Source of the DNA: Methylobacterium persicinum
Lineage (GTDB): Bacteria; Pseudomonadota; Alphaproteobacteria; Rhizobiales; Beijerinckiaceae
Direction of reading: 5' to 3'
NCBI RefSeq assembly: GCF_022179525.1
Contig: NZ_BPQX01000025.1
Coordinates: forward strand, 1-64,000
DNA: 64,000 bases
Shown: positions 1 to 11,687 of the stretch, in pieces
Position numbering within the stretch: position 1 is the stretch's first letter
Layout: each line of letters begins with the position of its first letter
The notes under the pieces: generated by a model
What the model was told of the DNA's origin: nothing
Database searches by the model: none
What the model saw: only the letters and a program-made list of their open reading frames with translations
Program-made: the position numbers and the translations under genes

Positions 1-222
1 GTTCGTCGTCTCGTACTCCACGTGCGCCGTCGAGATCGTGATCCCGCGCGCCTTCTCCTCCGGCGCCTTGTCGATCTGGTCGTAGGCCGTGAACGTCGCC
101 CCGCCCGACTCCGCCAGGACCTTCGTGATCGCCGCCGTCAGCGACGTCTTCCCGTGGTCCACGTGGCCGATCGTGCCGATGTTGCAGTGCGGCTTGGTGC
201 GGGAGAACTTTTCCTTACCCAT
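1..222 (-). CDS. tuf: Elongation factor Tu, 5' part only
   Basis: First 74 codons of EF-Tu, the GTPase that delivers aminoacyl-tRNA to the ribosome; the rest lies beyond the left edge. The translation opens [27 protein letters not shown] in pattern: the P-loop GHVDHGKT is visible, followed by the start of switch I (ARGITI). An AGGAGG ribosome-binding site sits a few bases before the ATG at 222-220. It follows fusA on the same strand after about 60 bases, the normal str-operon order. Confidence 0.97.
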   Translation of the reverse strand, partial: MGKEKFSRTKPHCNIGTIGHVDHGKTSLTAAITKVLAESGGATFTAYDQIDKAPEEKARGITISTAHVEYETTN

Positions 223-283
223 CAGAGCCTCCTAAATCGAAAATTCGTGTTGCGGATCGAAGGGATGCGTCAGGCCCAGAGCC

Positions 284-2359
<2,076 letters not shown>

Positions 2360-2390
2360 CGGACTGCTCCTGAGAAACGGGTGGGCCGCT

Positions 2391-2861
2391 TTACCAGCGG
2401 TAGTGCGAGAAGGCGCGGTTGGCTTCCGCCATCCGGTGCGTGTCTTCCCGCTTCTTCACGGCGTTGCCGCGGTTGTTGGCGGCGTCGAGGAGTTCGGCCG
2501 AAAGGCGCTCGATCATCGTACGGTCGTTGCGCGAACGGGCCGCCTGGATGAGCCAGCGGATCGCGAGGGCCTGACGGCGCTCGGTGCGGACTTCGACCGG
2601 GACCTGATAGGTCGCGCCGCCAACGCGGCGGGACCGGACCTCGATCATCGGGGCGACGTTGTCCAGAGCGGCGCGGAACACCTCGATCGGATTGGCGCGG
2701 GCGCGGTTCTCGACGATGTCGAAGGCGCCATAGACGATCCGCTCAGCGGTCGACTTCTTGCCCTCGTACATGATCGAATTCATGAACTTCGTCAGCACCA
2801 CGTCCCCGTACTTCGGGTCCGGGATGATCTCACGCTTCTCTGCAGAGTGACGACGGGACAT
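2391..2861 (-). CDS. rpsG: 30S ribosomal protein S7
   Basis: S7 nucleates assembly of the 30S head by binding the 3' major domain of 16S rRNA; in E. coli it also represses its own operon. The 156 residues match the usual length, and the sequence begins [12 protein letters not shown] with the conserved YGD.VL.KF.N..M segment. It is the second gene of the str operon, 111 bases after rpsL. That gap is longer than in many operons and could hold an S7 autoregulatory site, but no specific structure was identified. Confidence 0.98.
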   Translation of the reverse strand: MSRRHSAEKREIIPDPKYGDVVLTKFMNSIMYEGKKSTAERIVYGAFDIVENRARANPIEVFRAALDNVAPMIEVRSRRVGGATYQVPVEVRTERRQALAIRWLIQAARSRNDRTMIERLSAELLDAANNRGNAVKKREDTHRMAEANRAFSHYRW

Positions 2862-2972
2862 TGGCTAAACTTCCAATGAGTAGACTTTAAGCACCTGACG
2901 CAGGCCACCTTGAGCACGAAGCCGGCGGCATCCTTGTCAGGCAGTGGAAAACCTGCCTGCGATCCGAAGAAA

Positions 2973-3344
2973 TTACTTCGGCCGCTTGGCGCCGTACTTC
3001 GAGCGGCGCTGCTTCCGGTTCTTCACGCCCTGCGTGTCGAGCACGCCGCGGAGAATGTGGTAGCGCACGCCCGGAAGATCCTTCACGCGGCCGCCGCGGA
3101 TCATCACCACGGAGTGCTCCTGAAGGTTATGGCCTTCACCCGGGATGTACCCGATGACCTCGAACCCGTTCGTCAGGCGCACCTTGGCGACCTTACGCAG
3201 AGCGGAGTTCGGCTTCTTCGGCGTCGTCGTGTAGACGCGGGTGCACACGCCACGCTTCTGCGGGCAAGCATCCAGAGCCGGAACCTTATTGCGGCTCCGC
3301 TGGATCTTCCGCGGCTGGGCGATCAGCTGATTGATCGTCGGCAT
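2973..3344 (-). CDS. rpsL: 30S ribosomal protein S12
   Basis: S12 lies at the decoding centre and controls translational accuracy. The 123 residues include the conserved [13 protein letters not shown] segment, which holds the lysine altered in streptomycin-resistant mutants, and the C-terminal [18 protein letters not shown]. It is the first gene of the str operon here. In most bacteria rpoC lies directly upstream, but here the upstream side holds a small unknown gene and the inverted spc operon, and rpoC is about 60 kb away. Confidence 0.98.
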   Translation of the reverse strand: MPTINQLIAQPRKIQRSRNKVPALDACPQKRGVCTRVYTTTPKKPNSALRKVAKVRLTNGFEVIGYIPGEGHNLQEHSVVMIRGGRVKDLPGVRYHILRGVLDTQGVKNRKQRRSKYGAKRPK

Positions 3345-3451
3345 CCTGTGCCCTCTTCCTCGAACACCTTTCGAGCTGCACCGCAGCCCGCAAAACGAAT
3401 ATGCGCCGGAAGAGCCCGGCAGGGCCCCTCGGCGCGGTGTGGGCAGAGGAT

Positions 3452-3469
3452 CGCGCCTCGGAAGGCGCG
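3452..3469 (-). promoter_or_regulatory. Leader hairpin upstream of rpsL
   Basis: A 7-bp perfect stem (CGCGCCT/AGGCGCG) with a 4-base loop, between the putative str promoter and rpsL. It would lie in the untranslated leader of the str mRNA. There is no adjacent T-run, so it does not look like a terminator. Its role (stability or autoregulation) is a guess. Confidence 0.35.
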
Positions 3470-3595
3470 CTCGTACCTACGGATCTGACTTAAGCGTCAG
3501 GCGATTTGAGCCTTCAGGTCGCGTCGGGGGCGAGGACGGCGGTTCGGGACAAACCCGCAGGCCGTCGGCAGCCGAGGGCCGACCGAAGTCCGGCG

Positions 3596-3624
3596 CTTCT
3601 AGACGCAACATCCCGCCCGGTCAA
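3596..3624 (-). promoter_or_regulatory. Putative sigma-70-type promoter for the str operon
   Basis: On the minus strand the sequence reads TTGACC, 17 bases, TAGAAG. This is a good match to a housekeeping promoter with ideal spacing, and it points towards rpsL about 250 bases downstream. The long leader is plausible for a ribosomal operon. The call is by pattern only. Confidence 0.45.
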
Positions 3625-3824
3625 TGCGTCCCGGCAGAAAATCGCGGCTCCCAAAGCCATTAAAGAAGCGTGTGCGGGTCGAGGCCACCTCAAGCCGTAC
3701 CGGATCGGGGCAGGACGCCCCCGGGATGCTCCACGGGAGGTTAATCCGATTCGTCGAAACGTCCTCATCAGCGGGGCGCGATTCGCCGTCCGCGGGGTCG
3801 GGTTCGAGTTCGAGGTTCCAGCGT

Positions 3825-4208
3825 ATGGGTTGCGTAGCGGTCAGCAACGTCGTCCCCTTCCGTCGCGTCATGTCTCCTCCGCCGATGGGCGAAAGGGAAG
3901 TCGGACTCCGCCGCCGGGGCGAGCAGCGGGTGCTCATGGAGACGGTCTACGCCCTCGGCACCATGGTGGTGGCTGCAGAGGACCGCGAGACCAAGCTCAC
4001 CGCGTCCCGTCTGCAGGTCTACGGGTTCGTCACCATCGAGGAACTGGGCGAGGATGGCCGCGGCCGCCGGCTGCGCCCGTCCGAGGCGATTCGCGCCCGG
4101 ACGGATCGCCCATGGCGCCTCTCCCGCCCGGCCATCGCTACCGCCGTCACGATCCCTAGCCTCGAAGGCTTCCTGTTCGAGAGCGAATCGCTGAACCAGC
4201 CGGCCTGA
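3825..4208 (+). CDS. Hypothetical protein between the str and spc operons
   Basis: A 127-residue protein not recognised as any family. The codons from about 3825 to the stop have a strong third-position G/C bias typical of real genes here, whereas the open frame upstream does not, so the start is set at the internal ATG 3825 (ATG 3870 is possible). The ribosome-binding site is weak. The middle contains METVYALGTMVVAAEDRETK and a GFVTIEEL segment; there is no signal peptide or membrane segment. It occupies the junction where rpsL would normally follow rpoC. The 480 bases before it hold only the str promoter and leader. Confidence 0.5.
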   Translation: MGCVAVSNVVPFRRVMSPPPMGEREVGLRRRGEQRVLMETVYALGTMVVAAEDRETKLTASRLQVYGFVTIEELGEDGRGRRLRPSEAIRARTDRPWRLSRPAIATAVTIPSLEGFLFESESLNQPA

Positions 4209-4330
4209 TTCGTCCGGCGGCCCACAGGAGATCAGAGGCGAGGAGCAATCCGGGGAGACCCCCCGGGTCGCGCCTTTGTTTTTACCGCCTTTCCCCATCA
4301 GGGCGCGTTGTAAAGGCAATCCCATCTTGG

Positions 4331-4444
4331 ACCTCATCCTGAGGCGCCGCCGCCATGCGGTGGCCTCGAAGGAGGGCTGCAGCGCGTTCTGTGATCCCTG
4401 GAACCTCCCTTCGAAGCGGCTATTGCCGCACCTCAGGATGAGGT
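4331..4444. repeat. Dispersed palindromic element, family A copy 1
   Basis: A nested inverted repeat. The outer arms are CCTCATCCTGAGG (4332-4344) and CCTCAGGATGAGG (4431-4443). The inner arms around 4365-4376 and 4403-4415 carry the CTCGAAGGAGG / CCTCCCTTCGAAG pair. A second copy lies at 15891-16002, just past rplQ. The elements resemble the intergenic palindromic units common in Hyphomicrobiales. The rest of 4209-4771 shows no gene and no clear promoter; a C-rich stretch followed by GTTTTTA at 4258-4288 may end the preceding transcript. Confidence 0.8.
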
Positions 4445-4771
4445 TGTGATTAGGAGCGGTGGCCGAAGGGTGAATGCCTCCCTCGCGGTGGCCACCGAAA
4501 TGGGGCCCAAATAGCCTCGGCTCTCGGCGGGAAATCACCCTTGGACCGCCACGGCCGGTTGCCTTTCGGGCCGTGCCGATGTATGGCCCCCACCTTCGCG
4601 ACAATCTGGATGGGTCTCGCACCCGTTCCACCGCGGTGACCGCGCCGGCGTTTCTGACGCCGATAGCGCGGTCGTTCACATGAGCCGGGGACCACAGATC
4701 CCCATCAGGCGTCGTCCGCCGGGCAATACCGCCCGCGTGCGGAAACCCGCCTGAAACAAGGAGTCACGCAC

Positions 4772-5140
4772 GTGATCCAGATGCAGACGAATCTGGACGT
4801 CGCCGACAACTCGGGTGCACGCCGTGTGATGTGCATCAAGGTTCTCGGCGGGTCGAAGCGGAAATATGCCGGCGTGGGCGACGTGATCGTCGTGTCGGTC
4901 AAGGAGGCGATCCCGCGGGGTCGCGTGAAGAAGGGCGACGTCATGAAGGCGGTGGTCGTGCGCACCGCCAAGGACGTGAAGCGCGCCGACGGTTCGGTGA
5001 TCCGGTTCGACAAGAACGCCGCCGTCCTGATCAACAATCAGAAGGAGCCGATCGGCACCCGTATCTTCGGGCCGGTCCCCCGCGAGCTGCGCGCCCGCAA
5101 CCACATGAAGATCATCTCGCTCGCCCCGGAGGTGCTGTGA
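4772..5140 (+). CDS. rplN: 50S ribosomal protein L14
   Basis: L14 contacts 16S rRNA across the subunit interface (bridge B8). The 122 residues start at GTG 4772 after AAGGAG, and the protein begins [16 protein letters not shown], a hallmark of L14. It heads a plus-strand spc operon. The S10-operon genes normally found just upstream (rpsC, rplP, rpmC, rpsQ) are absent, so this operon must have its own promoter in the 560-base gap; none stood out. The stop overlaps the rplX start by one base. Confidence 0.98.
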   Translation: MIQMQTNLDVADNSGARRVMCIKVLGGSKRKYAGVGDVIVVSVKEAIPRGRVKKGDVMKAVVVRTAKDVKRADGSVIRFDKNAAVLINNQKEPIGTRIFGPVPRELRARNHMKIISLAPEVL

Positions 5141-5454
5141 TGGCTGCCAAGATCCGCAAGGGCGACAAGGTCGTCGTGCTGACCGGCCGTGACGCCGGCC
5201 GGTCGGGCGAAGTGATCCAGGTGCTGCCGAAGGAAGGCCGGGCGTTCGTGCGCGGCGTGAACCTCGTCAAGAAGCACCAGAAGCAGTCCCAGAACCAGGA
5301 AGGCGGCATCATCTCCAAGGAGGCCGCCATCCAACTCTCGAACATCGCGGTCGCCGATGCCAACGGCAAGCCGACCCGCGTGGGTTTCCGCATCCTCGAA
5401 GACGGGCGCAAGGTCCGGTTCGCCAAGAGCACGGGGGATCAGATCGATGGCTGA
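5140..5454 (+). CDS. rplX: 50S ribosomal protein L24
   Basis: L24 is an assembly initiator that binds the 5' end of 23S rRNA. The 104 residues include the N-terminal KOW motif [20 protein letters not shown]. The ATG shares its A with the rplN stop (TGATG), implying translational coupling. The 3' end overlaps rplE by 8 bases. Confidence 0.98.
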   Translation: MAAKIRKGDKVVVLTGRDAGRSGEVIQVLPKEGRAFVRGVNLVKKHQKQSQNQEGGIISKEAAIQLSNIAVADANGKPTRVGFRILEDGRKVRFAKSTGDQIDG

Positions 5455-6013
5455 GGCCGACAAGAACGCGTACATCCCCCGTCTGCGCAAGCACTACGAC
5501 GAGGTGGTTCGCCAGAAGCTGATCGAAGAGTTCGGCTACAAGAACCCCATGCAGGTGCCGCAGATCGAGAAGATCGTCATCAACATGGGCGTCGGCGAGT
5601 CCACCGCGGACTCGAAGAAGGCCACTGTGGCGGCGGGCGACCTCGCCCTGATCGCCGGCCAGAAGCCGGTCATCACCCGGGCCCGCAAGGCCATCGCGAC
5701 CTTCAAGGTCCGCGAGGGCATGCCGATCGGCTGCAAGGTGACCCTGCGCAAGCAGCGCATGTACGAATTCATGGACCGCCTGATCACCATCGCGCTCCCG
5801 CGCGTGCGTGACTTCCGCGGCCTGAACCCGCGCTCGTTCGACGGTCGCGGCAACTACGCCCTGGGTCTCAAGGAGCACCTCGTGTTCCCGGAGATCTCCT
5901 ACGACAAGGCGGAGCAGATGTGGGGCATGGACATCGTCGTGGCGACTTCCGCCCAGACGGATGCCGAGGCCAAGGCACTGCTCGCGGCCTTCAAGTTCCC
6001 GTTCCGGCAGTGA
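5447..6013 (+). CDS. rplE: 50S ribosomal protein L5
   Basis: L5 binds 5S rRNA and forms part of the central protuberance. It has 188 residues from ATG 5447, which lies inside the end of rplX and gives tight coupling. Diagnostic segments are [16 protein letters not shown] and the [20 protein letters not shown] stretch with the conserved RDFRG motif. Confidence 0.98.
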   Translation: MAEADKNAYIPRLRKHYDEVVRQKLIEEFGYKNPMQVPQIEKIVINMGVGESTADSKKATVAAGDLALIAGQKPVITRARKAIATFKVREGMPIGCKVTLRKQRMYEFMDRLITIALPRVRDFRGLNPRSFDGRGNYALGLKEHLVFPEISYDKAEQMWGMDIVVATSAQTDAEAKALLAAFKFPFRQ

Positions 6014-6053
6014 CGTTCCCGAACGTCAGACGCGGACACTGGAGATAGACGAC

Positions 6054-6359
6054 ATGTCGAAGAAAAGCTCAGTCGAGAAGAACAACCATCGCAAGGAGCT
6101 CGTGAAGCGGTTCGCCGCCAAGCGGAAGGCGCTCCTCGATATCGCCAACAACGAGTCGATCGAGATGCAGGACCGCTTCGAAGCGCGCTTGAAGCTCGCC
6201 GAACTGCCGCGCAACTCGTCGGCTACCCGGATCCGCAACCGCTGCGAGATCACCGGCCGTCCGCGGGCCTTCTACCGCAAGATGGGCATCTCGCGCGTCG
6301 CGCTGCGGGAGCTCGGCAACCGGGGCCTCATCCCCGGCCTCGTCAAGTCGAGCTGGTAA
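6054..6359 (+). CDS. rpsN: 30S ribosomal protein S14 (zinc-free form)
   Basis: S14 of the 30S head, 101 residues, the long form that lacks the zinc-binding CxxC pairs: only one cysteine is present, in [11 protein letters not shown]. The start at 6054 follows GGAGATAGACG. It sits in the usual place between rplE and rpsH. Confidence 0.98.
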   Translation: MSKKSSVEKNNHRKELVKRFAAKRKALLDIANNESIEMQDRFEARLKLAELPRNSSATRIRNRCEITGRPRAFYRKMGISRVALRELGNRGLIPGLVKSSW

Positions 6360-6371
6360 GGAGGTCCTCCC

Positions 6372-6767
6372 ATGGTCAACGATCCCGTGGGTGACATGCT
6401 CACCCGTATCCGCAACGGCCAGCTGCGCCGCCGGAACGTCGTCCAGACGCCCGGTTCGAAGCTGCGCGCGAGCGTGCTCAACGTGCTGAAGCGCGAAGGC
6501 TACATCCGCGACTTCGCGCAGACCGAGCTGGGCAACGGCCGGTCCGAGTTCGCCATCGAGCTCAAGTACTACGACGGCAAGCCCGTGATCCGTGAGATCA
6601 AGCGCGTGTCGAAGCCGGGCCGCCGGGTCTACTCGTCGGTCGGCGAGCTGCCGCGCGTGGCCGACGGCCTCGGCGTCACCATCGTCTCCACCCCGCAGGG
6701 CGTCATGGCCGACCACGAGGCGCGCGAGCGCAACGTCGGCGGTGAAGTGCTCTGCACCGTGTTCTGA
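6372..6767 (+). CDS. rpsH: 30S ribosomal protein S8
   Basis: S8 binds helix 21 of 16S rRNA; in E. coli it represses the spc operon by binding the mRNA near rplE. The 131 residues begin [17 protein letters not shown], typical of S8, and end with GEVLCTVF. A good AGGAGG site precedes ATG 6372. No S8-binding mimic was identified with confidence. Confidence 0.98.
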   Translation: MVNDPVGDMLTRIRNGQLRRRNVVQTPGSKLRASVLNVLKREGYIRDFAQTELGNGRSEFAIELKYYDGKPVIREIKRVSKPGRRVYSSVGELPRVADGLGVTIVSTPQGVMADHEARERNVGGEVLCTVF

Positions 6768-6789
6768 TCGGGACGGAGGAGGACATCCC

Positions 6790-7323
6790 ATGTCTCGCGT
6801 AGGCAAGAAGCCAGTTCCCGTTCCGGCTGGCGTCACCGCCACCGTTTCGGGCCAGACCGTGACGATGAAGGGCTCGAAGGGCGAACTGAAGTTCGTCGTT
6901 CCGTCCCTCGTCAGCGTCGAAATGAAGGACGGCGCCATCGAGGTGCAGCCCATCAACCAGACCAAGCCCGCCCGGTCGCTCTGGGGCACCTCGCGCGCCC
7001 AGATCGCCAACATCGCCACCGGCGTCTCGACCGGCTTCGCCAAGAAGCTCGAGATCACCGGCGTCGGTTACCGTGCCGCCATGGCCGGCAAGGCGCTCAA
7101 GCTGTCGCTCGGCTACAGCCACGACATCGAGTACGCCGTGCCGGAGGGCATCACCATCGCCACGCCGAAGCCGACCGAGATCACCATCTCCGGCATCGAC
7201 CGGCAGAAGGTCGGCCAGGTCGCCGCCGAGATCCGCGATTACCGCGGTCCCGAGCCCTACAAGGGCAAGGGCGTGCGGTACGAGGGTGAGTTCATCTTCC
7301 GCAAGGAAGGCAAGAAGAAGTAA
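6790..7323 (+). CDS. rplF: 50S ribosomal protein L6
   Basis: L6 lies near the sarcin-ricin loop and the factor-binding site. It has 177 residues, the same length as the E. coli protein. The N-terminus [15 protein letters not shown] and the C-terminal motif [15 protein letters not shown] are characteristic. The start at 6790 follows GGAGGAGGAC. Confidence 0.98.
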   Translation: MSRVGKKPVPVPAGVTATVSGQTVTMKGSKGELKFVVPSLVSVEMKDGAIEVQPINQTKPARSLWGTSRAQIANIATGVSTGFAKKLEITGVGYRAAMAGKALKLSLGYSHDIEYAVPEGITIATPKPTEITISGIDRQKVGQVAAEIRDYRGPEPYKGKGVRYEGEFIFRKEGKKK

Positions 7324-7335
7324 AGGAGGGCGAAG

Positions 7336-7698
7336 ATGTCTCGTAAGCTCGAAGCCCTCGATCGGCGCAAGGCGCGCGTTCGTCGGGCGATCAAGGCGGC
7401 GGCCAATGGCCGTCCGCGTCTGTCCGTGTTCCGCTCCTCGAAGCAGATCTACGCGCAGGTTATTGATGACGTGAACGGCCATACCCTGGCCTCCGCGTCC
7501 ACGATCGACAAGTCGCTCAAGGGCGATCTGAAGACCGGCGCGGACGTCGCTGCGGCGACCGCCGTCGGCAAGCTCGTCGCCGAGCGTGCCAAGGCGGCCG
7601 GGGTCACCAAGGTGATCTTCGACCGCTCCGGCTACATCTACCACGGCCGCGTCAAGGCCGTGGCCGAGGCGGCCCGCGAGGGCGGCCTGGAGTTCTAA
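7336..7698 (+). CDS. rplR: 50S ribosomal protein L18
   Basis: L18 binds 5S rRNA together with L5. It has 120 residues; the [20 protein letters not shown] segment and the C-terminal [24 protein letters not shown] are diagnostic. It starts 12 bases after rplF with an AGGAGG site. A 108-base gap with a strong hairpin separates it from rpsE. Confidence 0.98.
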   Translation: MSRKLEALDRRKARVRRAIKAAANGRPRLSVFRSSKQIYAQVIDDVNGHTLASASTIDKSLKGDLKTGADVAAATAVGKLVAERAKAAGVTKVIFDRSGYIYHGRVKAVAEAAREGGLEF

Positions 7699-7706
7699 AG
7701 AGATCC

Positions 7707-7733
7707 CCCCGCGCGGCCTCCGGCGGCGCGGGG
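7707..7733 (+). terminator. Strong GC hairpin between rplR and rpsE
   Basis: An 8-bp perfect stem CCCCGCGC/GCGCGGGG with an 11-base loop, followed by CTCCCTTCTTTCC rather than a true T-run. It may be an attenuator or an mRNA processing/stability element inside the spc operon. Function is inferred from structure only. Confidence 0.4.
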
Positions 7734-7806
7734 CTCCCTTCTTTCCGTAGAAGGGAATCGAGCGAGCGGGTCCGAGCGACCTGCGCCAGTGAGATAGGTA
7801 GAGACA

Positions 7807-8394
7807 ATGGCACGTGAACGTGAGGGCGGGGGCCGCGGCCGCCGCGAAGACCGCGAGGAGCACGACAGCGAGTTCGTGGACAAGCTCGTCCACATCAACC
7901 GCGTCGCGAAGGTTGTGAAGGGTGGCCGTCGCTTCGGCTTCGCCGCCCTGGTCGTCGTCGGCGACCAAAAGGGCCGCGTCGGCTTCGGCCACGGCAAGGC
8001 CCGCGAAGTGCCGGAGGCCATCCGCAAGGCGACGGAAGCCGCCAAGCGTGGTCTGATCCGCGTGTCGCTCCGCGAGGGTCGCACCCTGCACCACGACGTC
8101 AACGGACGTCATGGCGCCGGCAAGGTGATCCTCCGTGCGGCTCCGCAGGGTACCGGCATCATCGCCGGCGGCCCGATGCGCGCCGTGTTCGAGACGCTGG
8201 GCATGCAGGACGTCGTGGCGAAGAGCCTCGGCTCGTCGAACCCCTACAACCTCGTGCGCGCCACCTTCGAGGCGCTGAAGAACGAGGACAGCCCGCGCTC
8301 CGTGGCGGCCCGCCGCGGCCTCAAGGTGTCGAGCCTCCAGTCTCGCCGCCGTGACGCCGATCCGGCCGACCAGTCCGAAGCTGCGGTCGCGTAA
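7807..8394 (+). CDS. rpsE: 30S ribosomal protein S5
   Basis: S5 acts in mRNA unwinding and decoding fidelity. At 195 residues it is longer than the 167-residue E. coli protein because of extra residues at both ends, as is common in alphaproteobacteria. Typical segments are [18 protein letters not shown] and [15 protein letters not shown]. Confidence 0.98.
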   Translation: MAREREGGGRGRREDREEHDSEFVDKLVHINRVAKVVKGGRRFGFAALVVVGDQKGRVGFGHGKAREVPEAIRKATEAAKRGLIRVSLREGRTLHHDVNGRHGAGKVILRAAPQGTGIIAGGPMRAVFETLGMQDVVAKSLGSSNPYNLVRATFEALKNEDSPRSVAARRGLKVSSLQSRRRDADPADQSEAAVA

Positions 8395-8405
8395 GGGAGG
8401 ATGGC

Positions 8406-8597
8406 ATGGCTGAGAACACCAAGACCGTCCGTATCGAGCAGATCGGTTCGCCGATCCGCCGCGAGGCCAGCCAGCGCGCGACGCTGGTCGGTCTGAAGCT
8501 GAACAAGCTGCACCGGGTCGCCGAGCTTGAGGACACGCCGGCGGTGCGCGGCATGATCCGCAAGGTGCACCACCTCGTGCGCGTCCTCGAAGCCTGA
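8406..8597 (+). CDS. rpmD: 50S ribosomal protein L30
   Basis: A small 63-residue L30. It includes the conserved [20 protein letters not shown] and [10 protein letters not shown] segments. It lies 11 bases after rpsE with a GGAGG site, and is followed by rplO after 11 bases. Confidence 0.97.
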   Translation: MAENTKTVRIEQIGSPIRREASQRATLVGLKLNKLHRVAELEDTPAVRGMIRKVHHLVRVLEA

Positions 8598-8608
8598 GGA
8601 GGCGACCG

Positions 8609-9115
8609 ATGAAGCTTAACCAGATCAGCGACAATCCCGGCGCCACCAAGGACCGGATGCGTGTCGGCCGGGGCATCGGCTCCGGCAAGGGCAAGACCGC
8701 GGGACGCGGCGTAAAGGGTCAGAAGGCCCGGACCGGCGTGGCCATCAAGGGCTTCGAGGGCGGCCAGATGCCGCTTCACCGTCGCCTTCCGAAGCGCGGC
8801 TTCAACAACATCCATGCGGCGGACCTGAACGAGGTGAACCTCGGCCGGATCCAGACCGCCGTGGACACGGGGCAGCTCGAGGCTGGCGCGACCATCACGG
8901 TCGAGACCCTCGTCGCCGCCGGCATCCTCGCCCGTCCCCGTGACGGCGTGAAGCTGCTCGGCGTCGGCGAGCTGACCTCGAAGCTCAGCTTCGAGGTGAC
9001 CCGCGCCTCCAAGTCGGCCATTGAGGCCGTCGAGAAGGCCGGCGGTTCGGTCAGCGTGGTGTACGCCTCCGGCGTGTCGACCCGCGGCAAGGCCGAGGCC
9101 GAGGCCACCGCCTGA
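8609..9115 (+). CDS. rplO: 50S ribosomal protein L15
   Basis: L15, a late assembly protein of the large subunit. The 168 residues exceed the 144 of E. coli through C-terminal residues rich in Ala and Glu. The N-terminal glycine-rich [19 protein letters not shown] segment is diagnostic. It is followed by a good intrinsic terminator before secY. Confidence 0.98.
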   Translation: MKLNQISDNPGATKDRMRVGRGIGSGKGKTAGRGVKGQKARTGVAIKGFEGGQMPLHRRLPKRGFNNIHAADLNEVNLGRIQTAVDTGQLEAGATITVETLVAAGILARPRDGVKLLGVGELTSKLSFEVTRASKSAIEAVEKAGGSVSVVYASGVSTRGKAEAEATA

Positions 9116-9182
9116 GGCGGAAGGCGGCCGCGCGACACATTGCGCGGCTCGTCCCCGGCCTTTAAGTCGGAGACCATCGAGC

Positions 9183-9217
9183 GGCGGCCACGCGACCTCG
9201 CGCTGGCCGCCGTTTTT
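9183..9217 (+). terminator. Intrinsic terminator after rplO
   Basis: Stem GGCGGCCA (9183-9190) / TGGCCGCC (9204-9211) followed by five T's at 9213-9217. It lies between rplO and secY, genes normally co-transcribed, so it may attenuate the operon or imply a separate secY promoter. Confidence 0.7.
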
Positions 9218-9265
9218 CGTTTCATCCGGGCCTGACACCCGGCGACACCTCCAGGACGCGACGCT

Positions 9266-10609
9266 ATGGCCTCAGCCGCCGAGCAGCTTGCCGCCAACCT
9301 CAACTTCGGCGCCATCGCCAAGGCCGATGAGCTGAAGAAGCGCATCTGGTTCACAGTCGGCGCACTGATCGTGTTCCGACTGGGCACCTATGTGCCGATC
9401 CCGGGCATCGACCCGGAGCAGTTTGCGCGGAACTTCCAGCAGCAGTCGGGCGGCGTGCTCGGCCTGTTTAACATGTTCTCGGGCGGCGCCGTGGAGCGCA
9501 TGGCGATCTTCGCCCTGAACATCATGCCCTACATCTCGGCCTCGATTATCGTTCAGCTCCTCACATCGGTCATCCCGAGCCTTGAGGCGCTGAAGAAGGA
9601 GGGCGAGTCGGGCCGGAAGGTCATCAACCAGTACACCCGCTACCTCACGGTGGTGCTGGCCCTCGTGCAGTCCTGGGGGATCGCGGTGGGCCTTCAGGGC
9701 TCGTCGGCGGCGATTGATCCAGGGCCGTTCTTCCTGGCCTCGACGGTCATCACCCTAACCGGTGGCACCCTGTTCCTGATGTGGCTCGGCGAGCAGATCA
9801 CCTCCCGCGGCATCGGCAACGGCTCGTCCCTGATCATCTTCGCAGGCATCGTCGCGCACCTTCCGGTGACGATCATTGGCGCCCTGGAACTCGGCCGTAC
9901 CGGCGCCCTGTCGCCGGCGATCATCCTCGGCGTGGCAGTGGCGGCGGTGGCGCTTGTCTACTTCATCGTGTTCATGGAGCGCGCCCAGCGCCGTATCCTG
10001 ATCAACTATCCGAAGCGCCAGGTCGGCAACCGGATGTACGAGGGGCAGACCTCGTTCCTGCCGCTCAAGCTCAACACCTCGGGCGTTATCCCGCCGATCT
10101 TCGCGTCTTCGCTCCTGCTGCTGCCGGCCACTGCAGCGAGCTTCTCGTCGAACAACGGCAGCGGCTGGCTCGGGGCAGTGACCGCCTATCTCGGTCACGG
10201 CACGCCGTTGTTCATCGTGGCCTATGCGGCCCTGATCATCTTCTTCACGTTCTTCTACACGGCGGTGGTCTTCAATCCGCAGGAGACAGCCGACAACCTC
10301 AAGAAGCACGGCGGCTTCATCCCCGGCATCCGTCCAGGTGAGCGCACGGCGGCGTTCCTGGATAAGGTGCTCACCCGCATCACGGTGATCGGCGCCCTGT
10401 ACCTGACTTTCGTGTGCCTGTGCCCGGAGATCCTGTCCTCCTACGCTTCGGCCAGCCTGGGCTTCGGCGGCACGTCCCTGCTGATCCTCGTGACGGTCAC
10501 CATGGATACCGTGGCGCAGATCCACGGGCACCTCATGGCGCACCAGTACGAGGGCTTGGTGAAGCGTGCGAAGCTCCGGGGCGCCTCTCCCGGTCAGCGT
10601 CGGCGCTGA
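9266..10609 (+). CDS. secY: Preprotein translocase subunit SecY
   Basis: The channel-forming inner-membrane subunit of the Sec translocon, partner of SecE and SecG and driven by SecA. It has 447 residues with ten hydrophobic segments expected. Conserved blocks include FRLGTYVPIPGID near the N-terminus, LNIMPYISASIIVQLL, the plug/TM2 region, and the cytoplasmic loop KRQVGNRMYEGQTS. It follows rplO across a terminator and precedes adk, the standard order. Confidence 0.98.
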   Translation: MASAAEQLAANLNFGAIAKADELKKRIWFTVGALIVFRLGTYVPIPGIDPEQFARNFQQQSGGVLGLFNMFSGGAVERMAIFALNIMPYISASIIVQLLTSVIPSLEALKKEGESGRKVINQYTRYLTVVLALVQSWGIAVGLQGSSAAIDPGPFFLASTVITLTGGTLFLMWLGEQITSRGIGNGSSLIIFAGIVAHLPVTIIGALELGRTGALSPAIILGVAVAAVALVYFIVFMERAQRRILINYPKRQVGNRMYEGQTSFLPLKLNTSGVIPPIFASSLLLLPATAASFSSNNGSGWLGAVTAYLGHGTPLFIVAYAALIIFFTFFYTAVVFNPQETADNLKKHGGFIPGIRPGERTAAFLDKVLTRITVIGALYLTFVCLCPEILSSYASASLGFGGTSLLILVTVTMDTVAQIHGHLMAHQYEGLVKRAKLRGASPGQRRR

Positions 10610-10778
10610 TCGCCGTCCCTGCGTCGCGACAGACGCAGGGAAATGAGCGATGTCCGACCAAGGGCGGGCTTTCGCCCCGCGCCGGAGGCGTTAGAAAACG
10701 AGCGAGGGGGCGATGCCCGGGATGGCGTCGTCGATTGCACCCGGAGCCCCGAAACGCGGGCCCAACGAGGACAACGCC

Positions 10779-11381
10779 ATGCGCATCATTCTGCTCGGAC
10801 CGCCTGGGGCGGGGAAGGGCACGCAATCCGAGCGGATCGTTCAACGATACGGAATCCCCCAGCTCTCGACGGGCGACATGCTCCGCGCCGCCGTCGCCGC
10901 GGGGACGCCGGTCGGCCTGCAGGCGAAGGCGGTGATGGAATCGGGCGGACTCGTATCGGACGAGATCGTCGTCGGCATCGTGGCCGACCGGATCGAGCAG
11001 GCCGATGCCAAGCGCGGCTTCATCCTCGATGGGTTCCCGCGCACCGTGGCCCAGGCCGAGGCCCTGGGGACGATGCTGGCGGGCAAGGGGCTCGACCTAT
11101 CAGCCATCATCGAACTGAAGGTGGACGAGGATGCCCTCCTCGGTCGTATTGCCAACCGCGCTGCGGAAGCCGCGGCCCGGGGCGAGCCGGTCCGGAAGGA
11201 CGATACGCCGGAGGTGTTCAAACAGCGCCTCGACGCCTACCGCGCACAGACCGCGCCGCTCTCCGCTTATTACGACAAGCTCGGGATGCTGAAGATCATC
11301 GACGGCATGAAGCCGATCGATTCGGTCACGACGGAACTCGTGGAGATTCTGGAGCCCCACCGGGAGCGCATCGCGTCCTGA
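10779..11381 (+). CDS. adk: Adenylate kinase
   Basis: Catalyses AMP + ATP to 2 ADP in the cytosol. It has 200 residues from ATG 10779. The P-loop is GPPGAGKGT (residues 7-15), with the AMP-binding TGDMLRAA and DGFPRT motifs. The LID is the short, zinc-free type ([16 protein letters not shown]), as in many alphaproteobacteria. It sits 169 bases after secY; that gap has a small hairpin (GGGCG/CGCCC near 10661-10676) but no gene. Confidence 0.97.
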   Translation: MRIILLGPPGAGKGTQSERIVQRYGIPQLSTGDMLRAAVAAGTPVGLQAKAVMESGGLVSDEIVVGIVADRIEQADAKRGFILDGFPRTVAQAEALGTMLAGKGLDLSAIIELKVDEDALLGRIANRAAEAAARGEPVRKDDTPEVFKQRLDAYRAQTAPLSAYYDKLGMLKIIDGMKPIDSVTTELVEILEPHRERIAS

Positions 11382-11403
11382 GGCGTTGGCCGGGTCATCC
11401 GAC

Positions 11404-11434
11404 GGGCGTCCGCCTCCCCGCGGGCGCCCTTTTT
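11404..11434 (+). terminator. Intrinsic terminator after adk
   Basis: A 10-bp stem (11404-11413 with 11420-11429, one G-T pair) followed by TTTTT at 11430-11434. It ends the spc-secY-adk transcript, so rpsM onward needs its own promoter. Confidence 0.8.
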
Positions 11435-11450
11435 CGTGCCGGAATGCCCG

Positions 11451-11681
11451 ATGATCCTTCGCCTGTCCCTCGTCGCCTCCCTCATCGTCGCGGCCGGCAT
11501 TTTGCCCGAGGCCGCCGCGGCACAGAGCCCGGCGCAATCCTTCGTGTACGGGCAGAAGCGGTTCCGGAATTTCTGTCGCCCGCCGCTGAAATACGCCGCC
11601 GGCGCCTGCGTCCGCCACTGTCCCGCCGGGTATCGAAACGATGGCCGGTATTGCCGTCTGTCCAACCAGCGGATGCACTGA
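11451..11681 (+). CDS. Small secreted cysteine-containing protein
   Basis: A 76-residue protein of unknown function. From ATG 11451 it opens with a typical signal peptide (MILRLSLVASLIVAAGILPEAAAAQ, cleavage expected after AAA or AQS). The mature part of about 50 residues carries four cysteines in CRPP...GACVRHCPAGYRNDGRYC, which suggests disulfides in the periplasm or outside. It follows directly on the adk terminator and is convergent with the next gene. The family is not recognised. Confidence 0.6.
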   Translation: MILRLSLVASLIVAAGILPEAAAAQSPAQSFVYGQKRFRNFCRPPLKYAAGACVRHCPAGYRNDGRYCRLSNQRMH

Positions 11682-11687
11682 GATTGC

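Noticed and set aside
3768-4679. A 303-codon minus-strand open frame across the str-spc junction
   Set aside because: It runs through the palindromic repeat and lacks the codon bias seen in the plus-strand gene at 3825-4208.
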